A stretch of DNA of 48,087 bases from the NCBI GenBank assembly GCA_020353055.1, contig CP070686.1:1-48087 (forward strand), written 5' to 3'. Made by a program: the position numbers and the translations under genes. Positions within the stretch are counted from its first letter, which is position 1. Each line of letters begins with the position of its first letter. The notes under the pieces were generated by a model. The model did no database searches. It was given only the letters and a program-made list of their open reading frames with translations, and had not been told where the DNA came from. Below, in pieces: positions 1-8,952 of the stretch. Origin of the DNA: Caldifarciminota bacterium. GTDB lineage: Bacteria; Hydrothermota; Tepidihabitantia; SM23-42.

Positions 1-794
1 CCGCGAAACATAACGTAAAGCTGATCGCCCGGATCGTATGCTTCCGTGACAATTATCTTGCGCACCACAAGAAACTCGGGATTAGAAACGACAGCGGTGA
101 AATATGGCTCGACTACAAAAATATGTCCTGGACAAACCCTTTCCACGCAGCGGTACAGGAATATCTTCTTGACGTCACAAAGGAAATCGTTGCGCAGGGA
201 GTGAAGGCAGTGGCATTCGACTATGTTCGCTTCCCGACTGACGGTGACGTCGCCCGCATACGACTGTCAAAGGTCAAGGGATCACGTGTCGATGCAATCG
301 CCGGTTTTCTTGAAAAGGTGAGGAAAGAAGTAGAAGCAGAGATCGGAATTTGCGTCTTTGGTTTCTCGGTCTGGCACCCTCTCCGTGCTGAAGGGCAGGA
401 CATCGAAAAACTCGGTGAATTTATTGATATATTGTATCCAATGCTATACCCGTCTCACTTCGGCAGGGATTTTAAAAATGAAGAAACCGAGAACTGGCGT
501 AATTACTGGATCTACTTCGACTCCGTCGTTGAGGCCTTTGATAAATTGCCGCATTCGGTCAAAACCGTTCCATTTGTCCAGGGTTTTGAATACCGGGCAA
601 AGAATTACGATGCAGACTATGTGTTCAGTCAGTTAAACGGCGTTCTTTCCGCTCGCGGTGATGGTTTCGTTATCTGGAACGCCCGTTCCGATTATTCTAT
701 CTGTTGGCGCGCCCTCGCTTGGGCACGTAATTCAATCCTAACGCGATGCGCTCGGATGTACCAAGATAACCGTAAGAGAGCAGAAGCGCACTAA
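1..794 (+). CDS. Putative glycoside hydrolase, DUF4015 family (5' partial)
   Basis: The frame is open from base 3 at the window edge, so this is the C-terminal part (about 264 residues) of a longer protein. The order of motifs resembles the DUF4015 putative glycosidase family, a TIM-barrel group related to alpha-amylase-like enzymes: an early KLIARIVCFRD strand, the FDYVRFPTDGD stretch whose Asp residues are likely catalytic, then LYPMLYPSHF, and VQGFEY followed by FVIWNARSDYS near the end. Family assignment is from memory of these motifs. The natural substrate is unknown, presumably a cell-surface polysaccharide. Recognisable family sequence ends near base 710. The last 25-30 residues are low in family character and overlap the 3' end of the convergent PorV-like gene by 98 bases, so the tail may be a stop-codon read-out extension. 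Confidence 0.72.
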   Translation, partial: AKHNVKLIARIVCFRDNYLAHHKKLGIRNDSGEIWLDYKNMSWTNPFHAAVQEYLLDVTKEIVAQGVKAVAFDYVRFPTDGDVARIRLSKVKGSRVDAIAGFLEKVRKEVEAEIGICVFGFSVWHPLRAEGQDIEKLGEFIDILYPMLYPSHFGRDFKNEETENWRNYWIYFDSVVEAFDKLPHSVKTVPFVQGFEYRAKNYDADYVFSQLNGVLSARGDGFVIWNARSDYSICWRALAWARNSILTRCARMYQDNRKRAEAH

Positions 795-1659
795 CATCAA
801 GATAAAGACCTGGGTTCACCAGAATTTCGAGAGAGAATCCCAATGAAAATCCGGAAAAAGTACCTTCACCGTATCCAGACTGATATCCGGCCATTAGCGC
901 AAAACCGGAAATCTTCCGCCCGCTCGATGAACCGAGAATCCTCGGGTCACGGATGAGCACTTCTCCACCGACTGAGAAAGTTGACTTAGAGTCTGGATAG
1001 TAAGAGTACTCACAACTCAACGCCAATTGGTTCGCGCTCACTGGTAATTTGAGTGCCAAGCCTTGCCGAAAGTTAACCGGCGGATACTCCCACATTTCGA
1101 TGAAACGGCGCCTTGTACCGATATTCTTGAGCACCGTTCCGAGATAGACGTATTTTACCGGATTGATAATCAACCCGGCATCGACAAGCAGACCATATGA
1201 ACTGAAACTATAAAGCTGGCTCCGCACGACTTTAACGGCGCCGCCAATACTAATCAGATCATGCCTCCCGAATGAACGCCCGTAGCCCAGATTCAGCAGC
1301 ATATCCGAATTGGTGAAATCACCGAGATTCTCGCCGCGTTCCGAGTACTCGGTATCGCTTGCGCCCAGATATGATATACCGATACCGACGGTACCCACGA
1401 CATCTGCAGGTATCGCCGATGTCATGTTATAATAATTCAAGTACGTAACGTGGTTCATGAACATACCCGCAACTTGATAACTATTCACGATACCCAGGCC
1501 GGCCGGATTCCAGAATACCGCATTTTCGTCATCACTCAAGGCAGAAAAGGCATTTCCCATGGCAACCGGTCTCACACCGACCCCTATCTTCATGAAAGTA
1601 TAGCCGATGGCGCTCGGATCAAATATCTGTGCGACAAGCAGGAGCGTTATGTATAACAT
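697..1659 (-). CDS. PorV/PorQ-like (UPF0164) outer-membrane protein
   Basis: This 320-residue protein has a hydrophobic N-terminus and then MKIGVGVRPVAMGNAFSALSDDENAVFWNPAGLG, here quoted as the two blocks KIGVGVRPVAMGNAFSAL and DENAVFWNPAGL, which are the hallmark of the PorV/UPF0164 family of FadL-like beta-barrels. The rest alternates aromatic/hydrophobic residues as expected for strands. In Bacteroidota PorV is the shuttle subunit of type IX secretion, and a protein with a type-IX-like sorting tail is encoded at 23646-25352. Whether this homologue does that job is inference. A weak AAGG ribosome site lies 7 bases before the start. It follows fbp by 91 bases on the same strand and may be cotranscribed. 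Its last 98 bases run into the convergent upstream gene. The signal peptide lacks the usual basic N-terminus. Confidence 0.75.
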   Translation of the reverse strand: MLYITLLLVAQIFDPSAIGYTFMKIGVGVRPVAMGNAFSALSDDENAVFWNPAGLGIVNSYQVAGMFMNHVTYLNYYNMTSAIPADVVGTVGIGISYLGASDTEYSERGENLGDFTNSDMLLNLGYGRSFGRHDLISIGGAVKVVRSQLYSFSSYGLLVDAGLIINPVKYVYLGTVLKNIGTRRRFIEMWEYPPVNFRQGLALKLPVSANQLALSCEYSYYPDSKSTFSVGGEVLIRDPRILGSSSGRKISGFALMAGYQSGYGEGTFSGFSLGFSLEILVNPGLYLDVSALLLSYGYLGTSERIALGLNYVPKRGRANR

Positions 1660-1750
1660 GACTCAACCTTCGAAGACCTCACAATCTATGATTCTTACCA
1701 AACGACAACGATGCCGCTATCCGACCTGTAGATTTTTGCCCAACGAGGTT

Positions 1751-2839
1751 TTACTTAAATTTGCCCTTCAGTTTCTTCAGCACCTGCGGCAGGGTAGTGT
1801 ATTCCATATCTGACAACGGAAGACGCTGCGGTTCAAACGGACCGTGCCGTCTTATGTAATTCGCGACCTCATTAGCCTGCTGCCTTGCAAGATCATAACT
1901 CGGATCCGCAAACATATCGCGTGGCCCGATAAGCGTTCCATTACACAGCTGGAACCCCAGGGCGATCACACGCGGTGGGCCGTCAAAACGTGTCGGGTGA
2001 GCATCTGCAACGGAGACGGGCATGAATGGTCCCCAATGCGAACCACGCATCCAACCGGTCACCATATAGGACATCGAGAATGGCTCTAATACCTCGCCGA
2101 CCGCGGGCAACCCGCTCTGACAGCGCACAATCATCACCGGATCGTCCTTGCCGACATATCGGCCGGCCATGAGATTCACTTTCTGGGTTGATGTCACAGC
2201 CGCAATCTCACCGCTCTTCTTGTGTATTCCCTTGATAATGTAATGCTCTGAAGCGCCGATGAGCACCAGCAGATCATACATGTCCTCTGGACAATTGAGC
2301 ATGACCGTTTTGTTATCGAAAACATCAAGCACATCAAAACTGAAACCGTCGTGCATTGAAGGGTCGATCACCAATCCGATCGTATTGAATGGATCGGCAA
2401 ACATCTTGTAGAGTGGAAAATTCCATGAACCAGGCGATGTCTTGTCGGCGGCAAAAATAATCACAGGCTCGCTCTTTCTCTCTTCGATCGTCATTTCCGC
2501 AACACCTGGACCCATCCCTTTGACATTCCCGGCGAAAGCATCAGAGAGCAGGTCCTGTCCCGCCCCGTACAGTTTCAATTCTTTCGCAATATCGGTGCAA
2601 TCCAGGAAAATATCCCAGGCCAGTTTGTGGATGTCGCCAGCATTTTCACCAAGCCGGTGAGTGATTATTAAATCGAGGTCATCACCGCAATGGGTGACGT
2701 GAAAATCTACGATCATGCCTTTGCCCTTTACCTTCTCGAGTGATTGCATGGCATTGGTCAGTATATTGGGATGCATACTGGAGTGTCCCACATAACCGCC
2801 GATGTCAGCCTTAATTACGCTAATTGTGATCTTTTCCAT
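1751..2839 (-). CDS. fbp: Fructose-1,6-bisphosphate aldolase/phosphatase (archaeal-type)
   Basis: This is a bifunctional gluconeogenic enzyme that condenses triose phosphates to fructose 1,6-bisphosphate and then dephosphorylates it to fructose 6-phosphate in the cytosol. The 362 residues align from memory with FBPA/P throughout: ISVIKADIGGYVGHS at the start, HCGDDLDL (about residues 50-57) for metal binding, ADKTSPGSWNFP (131-142), and GRYVGKDDPVM with Tyr228 and Lys231, matching the active-site Tyr and Schiff-base Lys of characterised archaeal enzymes. The length is normal. The start is set by an AAAGGAGG ribosome site and by a consensus promoter just upstream. The enzyme is widespread in archaea and deep-branching, often thermophilic, bacteria. 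Confidence 0.95.
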   Translation of the reverse strand: MEKITISVIKADIGGYVGHSSMHPNILTNAMQSLEKVKGKGMIVDFHVTHCGDDLDLIITHRLGENAGDIHKLAWDIFLDCTDIAKELKLYGAGQDLLSDAFAGNVKGMGPGVAEMTIEERKSEPVIIFAADKTSPGSWNFPLYKMFADPFNTIGLVIDPSMHDGFSFDVLDVFDNKTVMLNCPEDMYDLLVLIGASEHYIIKGIHKKSGEIAAVTSTQKVNLMAGRYVGKDDPVMIVRCQSGLPAVGEVLEPFSMSYMVTGWMRGSHWGPFMPVSVADAHPTRFDGPPRVIALGFQLCNGTLIGPRDMFADPSYDLARQQANEVANYIRRHGPFEPQRLPLSDMEYTTLPQVLKKLKGKFK

Positions 2840-2868
2840 TTTTTCCTCCTTTCAAACAAGGCAGCGTT

Positions 2869-2896
2869 ATTATAGTCAAAGATAAATGAGTGTCAA
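2869..2896 (-). promoter_or_regulatory. Sigma70-like promoter of fbp
   Basis: Read on the minus strand: TTGACA (2891-2896), a 16-base spacer, then TATAAT (2869-2874). The expected start of transcription is near 2862, which leaves a leader of about 22 bases holding an AAAGGAGG ribosome site. Confidence 0.85.
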
Positions 2897-2957
2897 CAAC
2901 TGAAAGGAATGCATCTAAAACCTTTAATATTGCGCTCCGCACGCAACACACAGTCCG

Positions 2958-2985
2958 TTGACATAGCCCGCATTTTCAATATACT
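2958..2985 (+). promoter_or_regulatory. Sigma70-like promoter of the lon-type gene
   Basis: TTGACA (2958-2963), a 16-base spacer and TATACT (2980-2985). The predicted leader is about 74 bases and ends in an AAGGAGG ribosome site four bases before the ATG at 3066. It is divergent from the fbp promoter. Confidence 0.8.
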
Positions 2986-3065
2986 TGTCCAAGGTTAGAG
3001 GAAAAGTATCAAGCTATCTTATTCAGCATATTTGAACCAACCGTACGTCTATTGAAGGAGGACTT

Positions 3066-5450
3066 ATGGCAAAAGGTTTGGAATTGAAACCAGCCCAATT
3101 ACGTTGGCAATGCGATCCAAAACTGCTCCGATTCAGCCATCTGAAAGAGGTCAGCTCCTGCGAGTGGATAATCGGTCAGCCGAGAGCGATTGACGCCATC
3201 AAACTCGGTCTTAACGTAAAGTATCCTGGATACAACATATTCATCACTGGCCCAGTAGGCACTGGCCGCACGACCGCAATCACCAAGTTATTGGATGATT
3301 TGAAGGTAAAAGGCGCCCTCAAAGATTTGCTGTATGTCAACAATTTTCGGAACCCAGACATGCCGAAACTCATCGAACTACCGGGCGGTCAGGGAAGAAA
3401 ATTCAAGAATGCGCTCCGTAAACTCATCCGAGGATTGCAGACAAATATCCCTGATGTTTTTGACAGCGAAGAGTACCAGAAGAGAAAACAGAAGGTCATT
3501 GAAAAATACGGAAATCAACACCGCACATTGCTCAAGAATTTTGAAAAGGAAGTCGAAAAGCAGGGGTTGAAGCTGACAACGATACAGATGGGGCCTTATG
3601 TGCGTCCGGCGATCGTACCCATTATCGATGGCAAACCGGTTAGCCTCGAAGAGGCGGAAAAACTCATAAAAGAGGGAAAACTAACCGAAGAGGATTACAA
3701 AGGGTTCGTCGACAAGATCCGTGACCTCGAAGTCGACATGGCTAAGATCTATAGTCAGATAAAGGACATCCAGGAAGCTGCCAACAGTGAACTGGAAAAA
3801 CTCAACGAGTGGATGGTAAAACCCGTCGTCGCCAATCTGGTCGATGACATCAAGAAACGATTCCCCGACGAGAAGATCGCCGATTATCTCAACGACGTAT
3901 TAAATGCGATAATGTCCAACCTCGAGAAATTTCTCAAGAAAGACACCAAGGAAGATGAGCTTAGAGAGTACAATGTAAATGTGATCGTCGATAACTCGGA
4001 AACTAAGGATGTTCCGATAATCTTCGAAACAAACCCAAATTACAAGAACCTTTTTGGAACCATTGAAAGACAAGCCATAATGCCCGGTGTGATGGCTAGC
4101 GACTACGTTAACATAAAAGCCGGATCACTGCTCCGCGCAAACGGCGGTTATCTGATAGTAAACGCGTTTGATGCGCTTATCGAGCCCGGTGTCTGGCAGG
4201 CACTGAAAAGAACCCTGCGCAACGGTGTTATCGACATCCAGGTATTTGATCCCTTCTATATGTTCAACACCTCGGCGTTGAAACCCGAACCAATTACGAT
4301 CGACGTCAAAGTCGTCATGATCGGCAGCCAAATGCTCTACTACCTGCTGCTGCATCAGGACGAAGATTTCAAGAAGATCTTTAAAGTGAAGGCGGATTTC
4401 GACACCGTGATGGATAAGAGTACAAGAAACATAAATGAATACGCATCATTTGTGAAATCAATATGTGATGGTGAATCGCTGCTACCATTCTCCAAAGAAG
4501 CGATCGCCGAAATTGTCGAATACAGTGTCCGCGTTGCAGGAAGAAAGAACAAACTAAGCACCAGATTCAATATCATTGCTGATACGATCCGGGAATCAGA
4601 TTACTGGGCAAGACAGGCAAATAAGAAAGAGGTACGGGGCGATGATGTTGAGAAGGCAATTCATTGCTGGCGTAAACGCATGAACATGTATGAAGAAAAG
4701 CTACAGGAAATGATCGACAACGACATCCTGATGATAGCCACAAAAGGAAAAGCAGTCGGACAGCTGAATGGTCTTTCAGTATATCAAATGGGTAACTACA
4801 CATTTGGGCGACCCGTACGTATCACGGCAAAGACATCGCTCGGCAAAGCAGGTATAATAAACATCGAGCGCGAAGCGAACCTCGGCGGCCGTACATATAA
4901 CAAAGGCGTCCTGATATTGAGCGGATTTCTGAGGTCGCGTTATGCGCAAGATCAGCCGATGGCAATAGATGCTACGCTGGGTTTCGAGCAGTCATATAGT
5001 GAAGTTGACGGCGACTCAGCATCGAGCGCCGAAGTCTATGCAATACTTTCCGCGCTTGCCGACGTTCCCCTCAGCCAGGAAATGGCCGTTACGGGCTCGG
5101 TTAACCAGAACGGCGAGGTCCAGGCGATAGGCGGCGTAAACGAGAAAATCGAGGGTTTCTACGAAGTATGCAAAGCTAAGGGACTAACCGGCAAGCAAGG
5201 TGTCGTCATCCCGCGCGCTAACGTCGACGACCTGATGCTAAAACAGGAAATTGTAGATGCTGTCACCAAGAAGAAATTCCACATATTCGCGGTCAAGACG
5301 ATCGACGAAGGTATCGAACTCCTCACTGGAATGAAGGCCGGCAAGAGGAAAAAAACGGGCTTTGAAAAAGACAGCATCAATTATCACGTGTCACAACGAT
5401 TGGCGGCATATGCCAATAAGATGAAAGGTTTCGCAAAACCCGAGAAGTAA
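3066..5450 (+). CDS. LonB-like ATP-dependent protease (S16, AAA_32 type)
   Basis: This cytosolic AAA+ serine protease belongs to the Lon family subgroup that lacks the classical N-terminal Lon domain. It has an ATPase region at the N-terminus with a P-loop at residues 62-70 (GPVGTGRTT), a long coiled helical insertion (about 130-280), the second half of the ATPase (GGYLIVNAFDAL as Walker B-like), and a C-terminal Lon protease domain. The catalytic dyad is visible as Ser653 in GDSASSAE and Lys694 in GGVNEKIEG. The invariant P-loop Lys is Arg here, which I recall seeing in this subgroup but have not checked. The 794-residue length fits the family. It has its own promoter and an AAGGAGG site, and is followed by a strong terminator. 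Likely role: degrading misfolded or regulatory proteins. Confidence 0.93.
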   Translation: MAKGLELKPAQLRWQCDPKLLRFSHLKEVSSCEWIIGQPRAIDAIKLGLNVKYPGYNIFITGPVGTGRTTAITKLLDDLKVKGALKDLLYVNNFRNPDMPKLIELPGGQGRKFKNALRKLIRGLQTNIPDVFDSEEYQKRKQKVIEKYGNQHRTLLKNFEKEVEKQGLKLTTIQMGPYVRPAIVPIIDGKPVSLEEAEKLIKEGKLTEEDYKGFVDKIRDLEVDMAKIYSQIKDIQEAANSELEKLNEWMVKPVVANLVDDIKKRFPDEKIADYLNDVLNAIMSNLEKFLKKDTKEDELREYNVNVIVDNSETKDVPIIFETNPNYKNLFGTIERQAIMPGVMASDYVNIKAGSLLRANGGYLIVNAFDALIEPGVWQALKRTLRNGVIDIQVFDPFYMFNTSALKPEPITIDVKVVMIGSQMLYYLLLHQDEDFKKIFKVKADFDTVMDKSTRNINEYASFVKSICDGESLLPFSKEAIAEIVEYSVRVAGRKNKLSTRFNIIADTIRESDYWARQANKKEVRGDDVEKAIHCWRKRMNMYEEKLQEMIDNDILMIATKGKAVGQLNGLSVYQMGNYTFGRPVRITAKTSLGKAGIINIEREANLGGRTYNKGVLILSGFLRSRYAQDQPMAIDATLGFEQSYSEVDGDSASSAEVYAILSALADVPLSQEMAVTGSVNQNGEVQAIGGVNEKIEGFYEVCKAKGLTGKQGVVIPRANVDDLMLKQEIVDAVTKKKFHIFAVKTIDEGIELLTGMKAGKRKKTGFEKDSINYHVSQRLAAYANKMKGFAKPEK

Positions 5451-5453
5451 AAA

Positions 5454-5479
5454 AAAGAGGGGGCTCAAGCCCCCTCTTT
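5454..5479. terminator. Bidirectional rho-independent terminator
   Basis: A 10-base perfect stem (5454-5463 with 5470-5479, AAAGAGGGGG against its complement) and a short loop lie between the convergent lon-type gene and the HARE-HTH gene. A-rich sequence on the left and T-rich on the right let it work on both strands. Confidence 0.88.
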
Positions 5480-5481
5480 CT

Positions 5482-5739
5482 CTATCTCAGTTTGTATGTC
5501 GCAGGTTTCGTCTTTTTGAAGATCTTCGGATAACGATTGATGATTATATAGACAGAGCGCTCAGGATCTTTGCGATGGAATCGATATCCACGTTTCTTCA
5601 AACGTTTTGTGATGTCCCGATAGTGCAAAGGCTTCTTGCTCCTCTTCAATATATCAATCGTCAGTTCCCTGATTGAAGGCTTCTTTTTTTTCTTTTTCTT
5701 CATAACCTTCCTCTTCTTCTTTCTCTTCACCTTCTTCAT
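5482..5739 (-). CDS. Small Lys-rich protein with HARE-HTH domain
   Basis: This 85-residue, very basic protein has an N-terminal run of Lys/Arg (about 20 residues) followed by a single winged-helix-like HARE-HTH domain: LTIDILKRSKKPLHYRDITK and a closing PATYKLR. HARE-HTH domains occur in the RNA polymerase delta subunit and in chromatin-linked proteins, where they are thought to bind DNA. The layout here (poly-basic tail plus a winged helix) looks like a small nucleoid or histone-H1-like protein; this is inference. The start at 5739 was chosen over an upstream ATG at 5760 because AAAGGAGGA lies four bases before it. It follows leuS by 27 bases, at the end of the minus-strand operon, and ends at the shared terminator. 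Confidence 0.75.
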   Translation of the reverse strand: MKKVKRKKKRKVMKKKKKKKPSIRELTIDILKRSKKPLHYRDITKRLKKRGYRFHRKDPERSVYIIINRYPKIFKKTKPATYKLR

Positions 5740-5766
5740 TCTTCCTCCTTTTATGAACACAATACA

Positions 5767-8214
5767 TCATGCCGCAACTATATTAAATATCTTATCCGGC
5801 ACATAGATAGTTTTTCTGATGCTCTTTCCTTCAAGATGACGCACTATACGCTCATCCCCAAGAGCCTTCTCTTTTACCTCTTCTTCTGATATCCCCCCAG
5901 TGACTTCGATATGTGAACGGACCCGACCGTTTATCTGAATCACTATGATCTTGGCTTTGCTCTCCGCATACCGAATATCGTATTCAAGCCACGTCTGCTC
6001 GACGAGACTGCCTTCGCCGTCAACCGAGGACCACAATTCGTCAGCCAGATGGGGAACAAACGGTGAGAGCATGTGAATCATCGCATAAATCCCATAGCCA
6101 AAAACCTCGTCACGCACCGATGAGCCGTAAAGGGCGTTCATGAGCTCCCATAAGGCCGCGATCGCCGTATTATACTTAAAAGATTCAAGATCGATTGTTA
6201 CCTTGGCGATCGTTTGATTGATCTTTATGTATAGTTCCTCGCTTTCCTTCGAGATGCGGGACGGCCGTTCCTCCTTAATGACTTCCCTGTTTTCCGTGAC
6301 CAAGCGGTACATGCGCTGCATGAAACGTTCGGCGCCGGTGACTCCTTCGTCACTCCATTCCATTTCCCGCTCCGGCGGGGCGGCAAAGAGTATGGTGAGG
6401 CGTGCGACATCTGCACCATGCTTGTCAATGAATTGACGCGCGGGGACTGCGTTTCCCTTGGATTTGGACATGACCTCACCATTCTTCAAAACCATTCCCA
6501 GGTTAAATAGATGAACCGCCGGCTCATCAACCGAGATGAATCCTGCATCGTGGAGCACTTTGGTGAAAAACCGGAAGTAGATCAGATGGCCGGTGGCATG
6601 TTCACTGCCGCCGCCGATATATTGATCAATGGGGAGCCAGCGATCCGCTTTATCTCTCGCGCAAAATTCCTTATCATTGTGTGCATCGAGATATCGCAGA
6701 AAATACCATGATGAGCATACAAAGGTATCCATTGTATCTGCATCACGCTCAGCTTTTCCGCCGCAGTTCGGGCAGGTTGTATTTATGAAATCCTCAACCG
6801 CCGCGAGCGGCGATCTTCCTTTCGGTACGAAATCTGTAACTTGCTTAGGCAGTAATACCGGCAAATCATTTTCGGGCACTGGTACCATACCGCACTTCTG
6901 ACAATAAATGATCGGAATTGGCGCACCCCAATAGCGCTGCCGCGAGATGAGCCAGTCCTTCAAGCGATAATTCACGCTCGGTCCACCCACATTCTTCCGA
7001 GCCAGAAAAGCAGAGACCTTTTTCGCACCTGCGGCAGTATCCAACCCCGTAAACTCACCTGAATCGACCATGACACCCGGGTCCTCGTAGGCATCTTTCA
7101 TCGAATCGACACTCAACTGACCATCGGGTGGATTTATCACCACGCGGATCGGCAGATCGTACTTCCGGGCAAATTGAAAATCGCGTGCGTCATGCGCAGG
7201 AACACCCATAACAACACCACTTCCATATTCAGGCAGCACATAGTCGGCAACGAATATCGGCACTTTCTCCCCATTCACTGGATTGATCGCGTAACATCCC
7301 GTAGCGACACCGTCCTTCGTTTTTTCGATACGTTCCCTTTCAGTCTTTTTTGTTGCTTCCTGAGCATAACGCCGCACTGCGGTTTCAAAACTTGTACCCT
7401 TTACAAGCTCATCGATCGCGGGATGCTCAGGGGCTACCGACATGAATGTCACGCCAAAGATGGTGTCCGGCCTGGTGGTGAATACTCTAAAACTGATATC
7501 ATGACCGACGACCTTGAATACTATATCACAGCCCGTGCTTTTCCCGATCCAGTTGCGCTGCATAACCTTCACATTCTCTGGCCAGGCATCCAGCTCATCC
7601 AACCCAGCCAGCAGTCTCTCGGCGTACTCTGTGATTTTAAAGAACCACTGATTGAGCTTTCGTTTTTCAATGGTCGCCCGACAATTGGATCTATAGCAAA
7701 TACCGTCGATCACCTGCTCGTTGGCAAGCACAGTTTGACAGCCGGGACACCAGTTGACGTACGCCTCCTTCTTATAAGCCAGCCCCCGTTTGTACAGTAA
7801 GAGGAACATCCACTGTGTCCATTTGTAGTAATCGGGCAAACATGTGATCACTTCGCGATCCCAATCATAGCTTATTCCAAGCAACTTCAACGATTCGTCA
7901 GACGTCTGGATATTCTCCAGCGTCCATTTTTCTGGATGGGTACCAATCTTTATCGCCTGGTTCTCGGCTGGTAATCCAAAGGCGTCCCACCCAAAAGGGT
8001 GGAGGACGTCATAACCCCTTCTCATCATGTAGCGAGCGTATACATCGCCGATAACATAGTTCTTGCAATGCCCCACGTGAATGTCACCGGATGGGTAAGC
8101 AAACATCACCAAATTGTAGAATTTCTTCTTGGGATCCTCAGCAGTCTGGAACAAACCTCTCTTCTTCCAATAATCCTGCCATTTCTTCTCTATTTTGTTA
8201 TGGTCAAGCTGCAT
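5767..8214 (-). CDS. leuS: Leucyl-tRNA synthetase
   Basis: Class I aminoacyl-tRNA synthetase charging tRNA-Leu in the cytosol. The HIGH motif is HVGH (residues 46-49), preceded by YPSGDI. The CP1 editing domain is present (TTRPDTIFGVTFM, the VPAHDARDF region), there is a zinc-knuckle-like CPGC/CYRSNC region near residue 160-180, and the KMSKS loop is VMSKS at about residues 581-585. The length, 815 residues, is typical of bacterial LeuRS. No clear ribosome site precedes the ATG, which lies 24 bases after the stop of the zinc-ribbon gene, so translation may depend on coupling. Confidence 0.97.
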   Translation of the reverse strand: MQLDHNKIEKKWQDYWKKRGLFQTAEDPKKKFYNLVMFAYPSGDIHVGHCKNYVIGDVYARYMMRRGYDVLHPFGWDAFGLPAENQAIKIGTHPEKWTLENIQTSDESLKLLGISYDWDREVITCLPDYYKWTQWMFLLLYKRGLAYKKEAYVNWCPGCQTVLANEQVIDGICYRSNCRATIEKRKLNQWFFKITEYAERLLAGLDELDAWPENVKVMQRNWIGKSTGCDIVFKVVGHDISFRVFTTRPDTIFGVTFMSVAPEHPAIDELVKGTSFETAVRRYAQEATKKTERERIEKTKDGVATGCYAINPVNGEKVPIFVADYVLPEYGSGVVMGVPAHDARDFQFARKYDLPIRVVINPPDGQLSVDSMKDAYEDPGVMVDSGEFTGLDTAAGAKKVSAFLARKNVGGPSVNYRLKDWLISRQRYWGAPIPIIYCQKCGMVPVPENDLPVLLPKQVTDFVPKGRSPLAAVEDFINTTCPNCGGKAERDADTMDTFVCSSWYFLRYLDAHNDKEFCARDKADRWLPIDQYIGGGSEHATGHLIYFRFFTKVLHDAGFISVDEPAVHLFNLGMVLKNGEVMSKSKGNAVPARQFIDKHGADVARLTILFAAPPEREMEWSDEGVTGAERFMQRMYRLVTENREVIKEERPSRISKESEELYIKINQTIAKVTIDLESFKYNTAIAALWELMNALYGSSVRDEVFGYGIYAMIHMLSPFVPHLADELWSSVDGEGSLVEQTWLEYDIRYAESKAKIIVIQINGRVRSHIEVTGGISEEEVKEKALGDERIVRHLEGKSIRKTIYVPDKIFNIVAA

Positions 8215-8238
8215 TTCGATATGTGAGGATAACTCTAT

Positions 8239-8952
8239 CTACGAGGGCCCAGCTGCACCAAGTATCTCGGCGCCGCATTTCTCGCAATACCATGAGTCAG
8301 CGGTATTGATATGATTACACTTTGGACATGCAACGCCTTTTTCCTTTTCGACGCTCTGTTCTGGAGCGCTTTCCCCAGCAGCGTCAGGCTTCAATGCCTC
8401 CTCTTCCGAGAGTAATTCTTCAAGAGCAACCTCTTCCTCTGGCAATTTTTCCTCCAGAATATGTTCATCTATTTTAAGTCCAGTATCTTCCTTTACCGGT
8501 TCGGGATGCGGTGGCGCTGCAGGGATTTCTGGCTCCTTTCCCTTTATGAAAGAACTGTAGTATTGAATGCTATCCCGTGTTCTCTTCAGCTCTTCGCTGA
8601 ATTGCTGCATGAGCGCATCATCCTCTGCCTTTACTTTCTTGAACGAACCCTCATCATACTCGCCGATCGAATAGCGTAACTCCACTTCCTCCATCTTGAA
8701 TTTTGTTTCCTTCATCCTCTTGGATATTTCTTCCTCTTCTGCCTTCAGTCGCTGTATCTCCTCGGTCACTATGTCAATATTGCTATTGAGTTGTTCATCA
8801 ATAGCTTTCAGTTTTTCGGCATACTCCTTCCTCACCTTATCATATACCTCGGCGCTGACCGAAGATTTCTTATCCTCAATACGGTTCAGCTTGCTGATGA
8901 CATCATTACGCTGTGCCTGGAGTCTTTTCAAGAGAGACATCTTATCTTCCAT
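8239..8952 (-). CDS. Coiled-coil protein with C-terminal zinc ribbon
   Basis: A 237-residue protein of unknown function. Residues 1-130 are charged heptad-like sequence predicted to form a long coiled coil. The middle is acidic and Pro/Glu-rich. The C-terminus is a zinc ribbon with CPKCNH and CEKCGAEI. No signal peptide or membrane helix is seen. The start at 8952 was chosen because GGAG lies six bases upstream; a longer reading frame to 9048 would overlap holA for more than 100 bases. The chosen start overlaps the holA stop by 11 bases, so the two are probably translationally coupled. Similar coiled-coil/zinc-ribbon proteins are usually annotated only as zinc-ribbon domain proteins. Confidence 0.75.
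   Translation of the reverse strand: MEDKMSLLKRLQAQRNDVISKLNRIEDKKSSVSAEVYDKVRKEYAEKLKAIDEQLNSNIDIVTEEIQRLKAEEEEISKRMKETKFKMEEVELRYSIGEYDEGSFKKVKAEDDALMQQFSEELKRTRDSIQYYSSFIKGKEPEIPAAPPHPEPVKEDTGLKIDEHILEEKLPEEEVALEELLSEEEALKPDAAGESAPEQSVEKEKGVACPKCNHINTADSWYCEKCGAEILGAAGPS

Noticed and set aside
7174-7800. 208-residue plus-strand reading frame
   Set aside because: It lies wholly within leuS on the opposite strand, has no ribosome site or promoter, and its translation shows no domain. It is a shadow of leuS.
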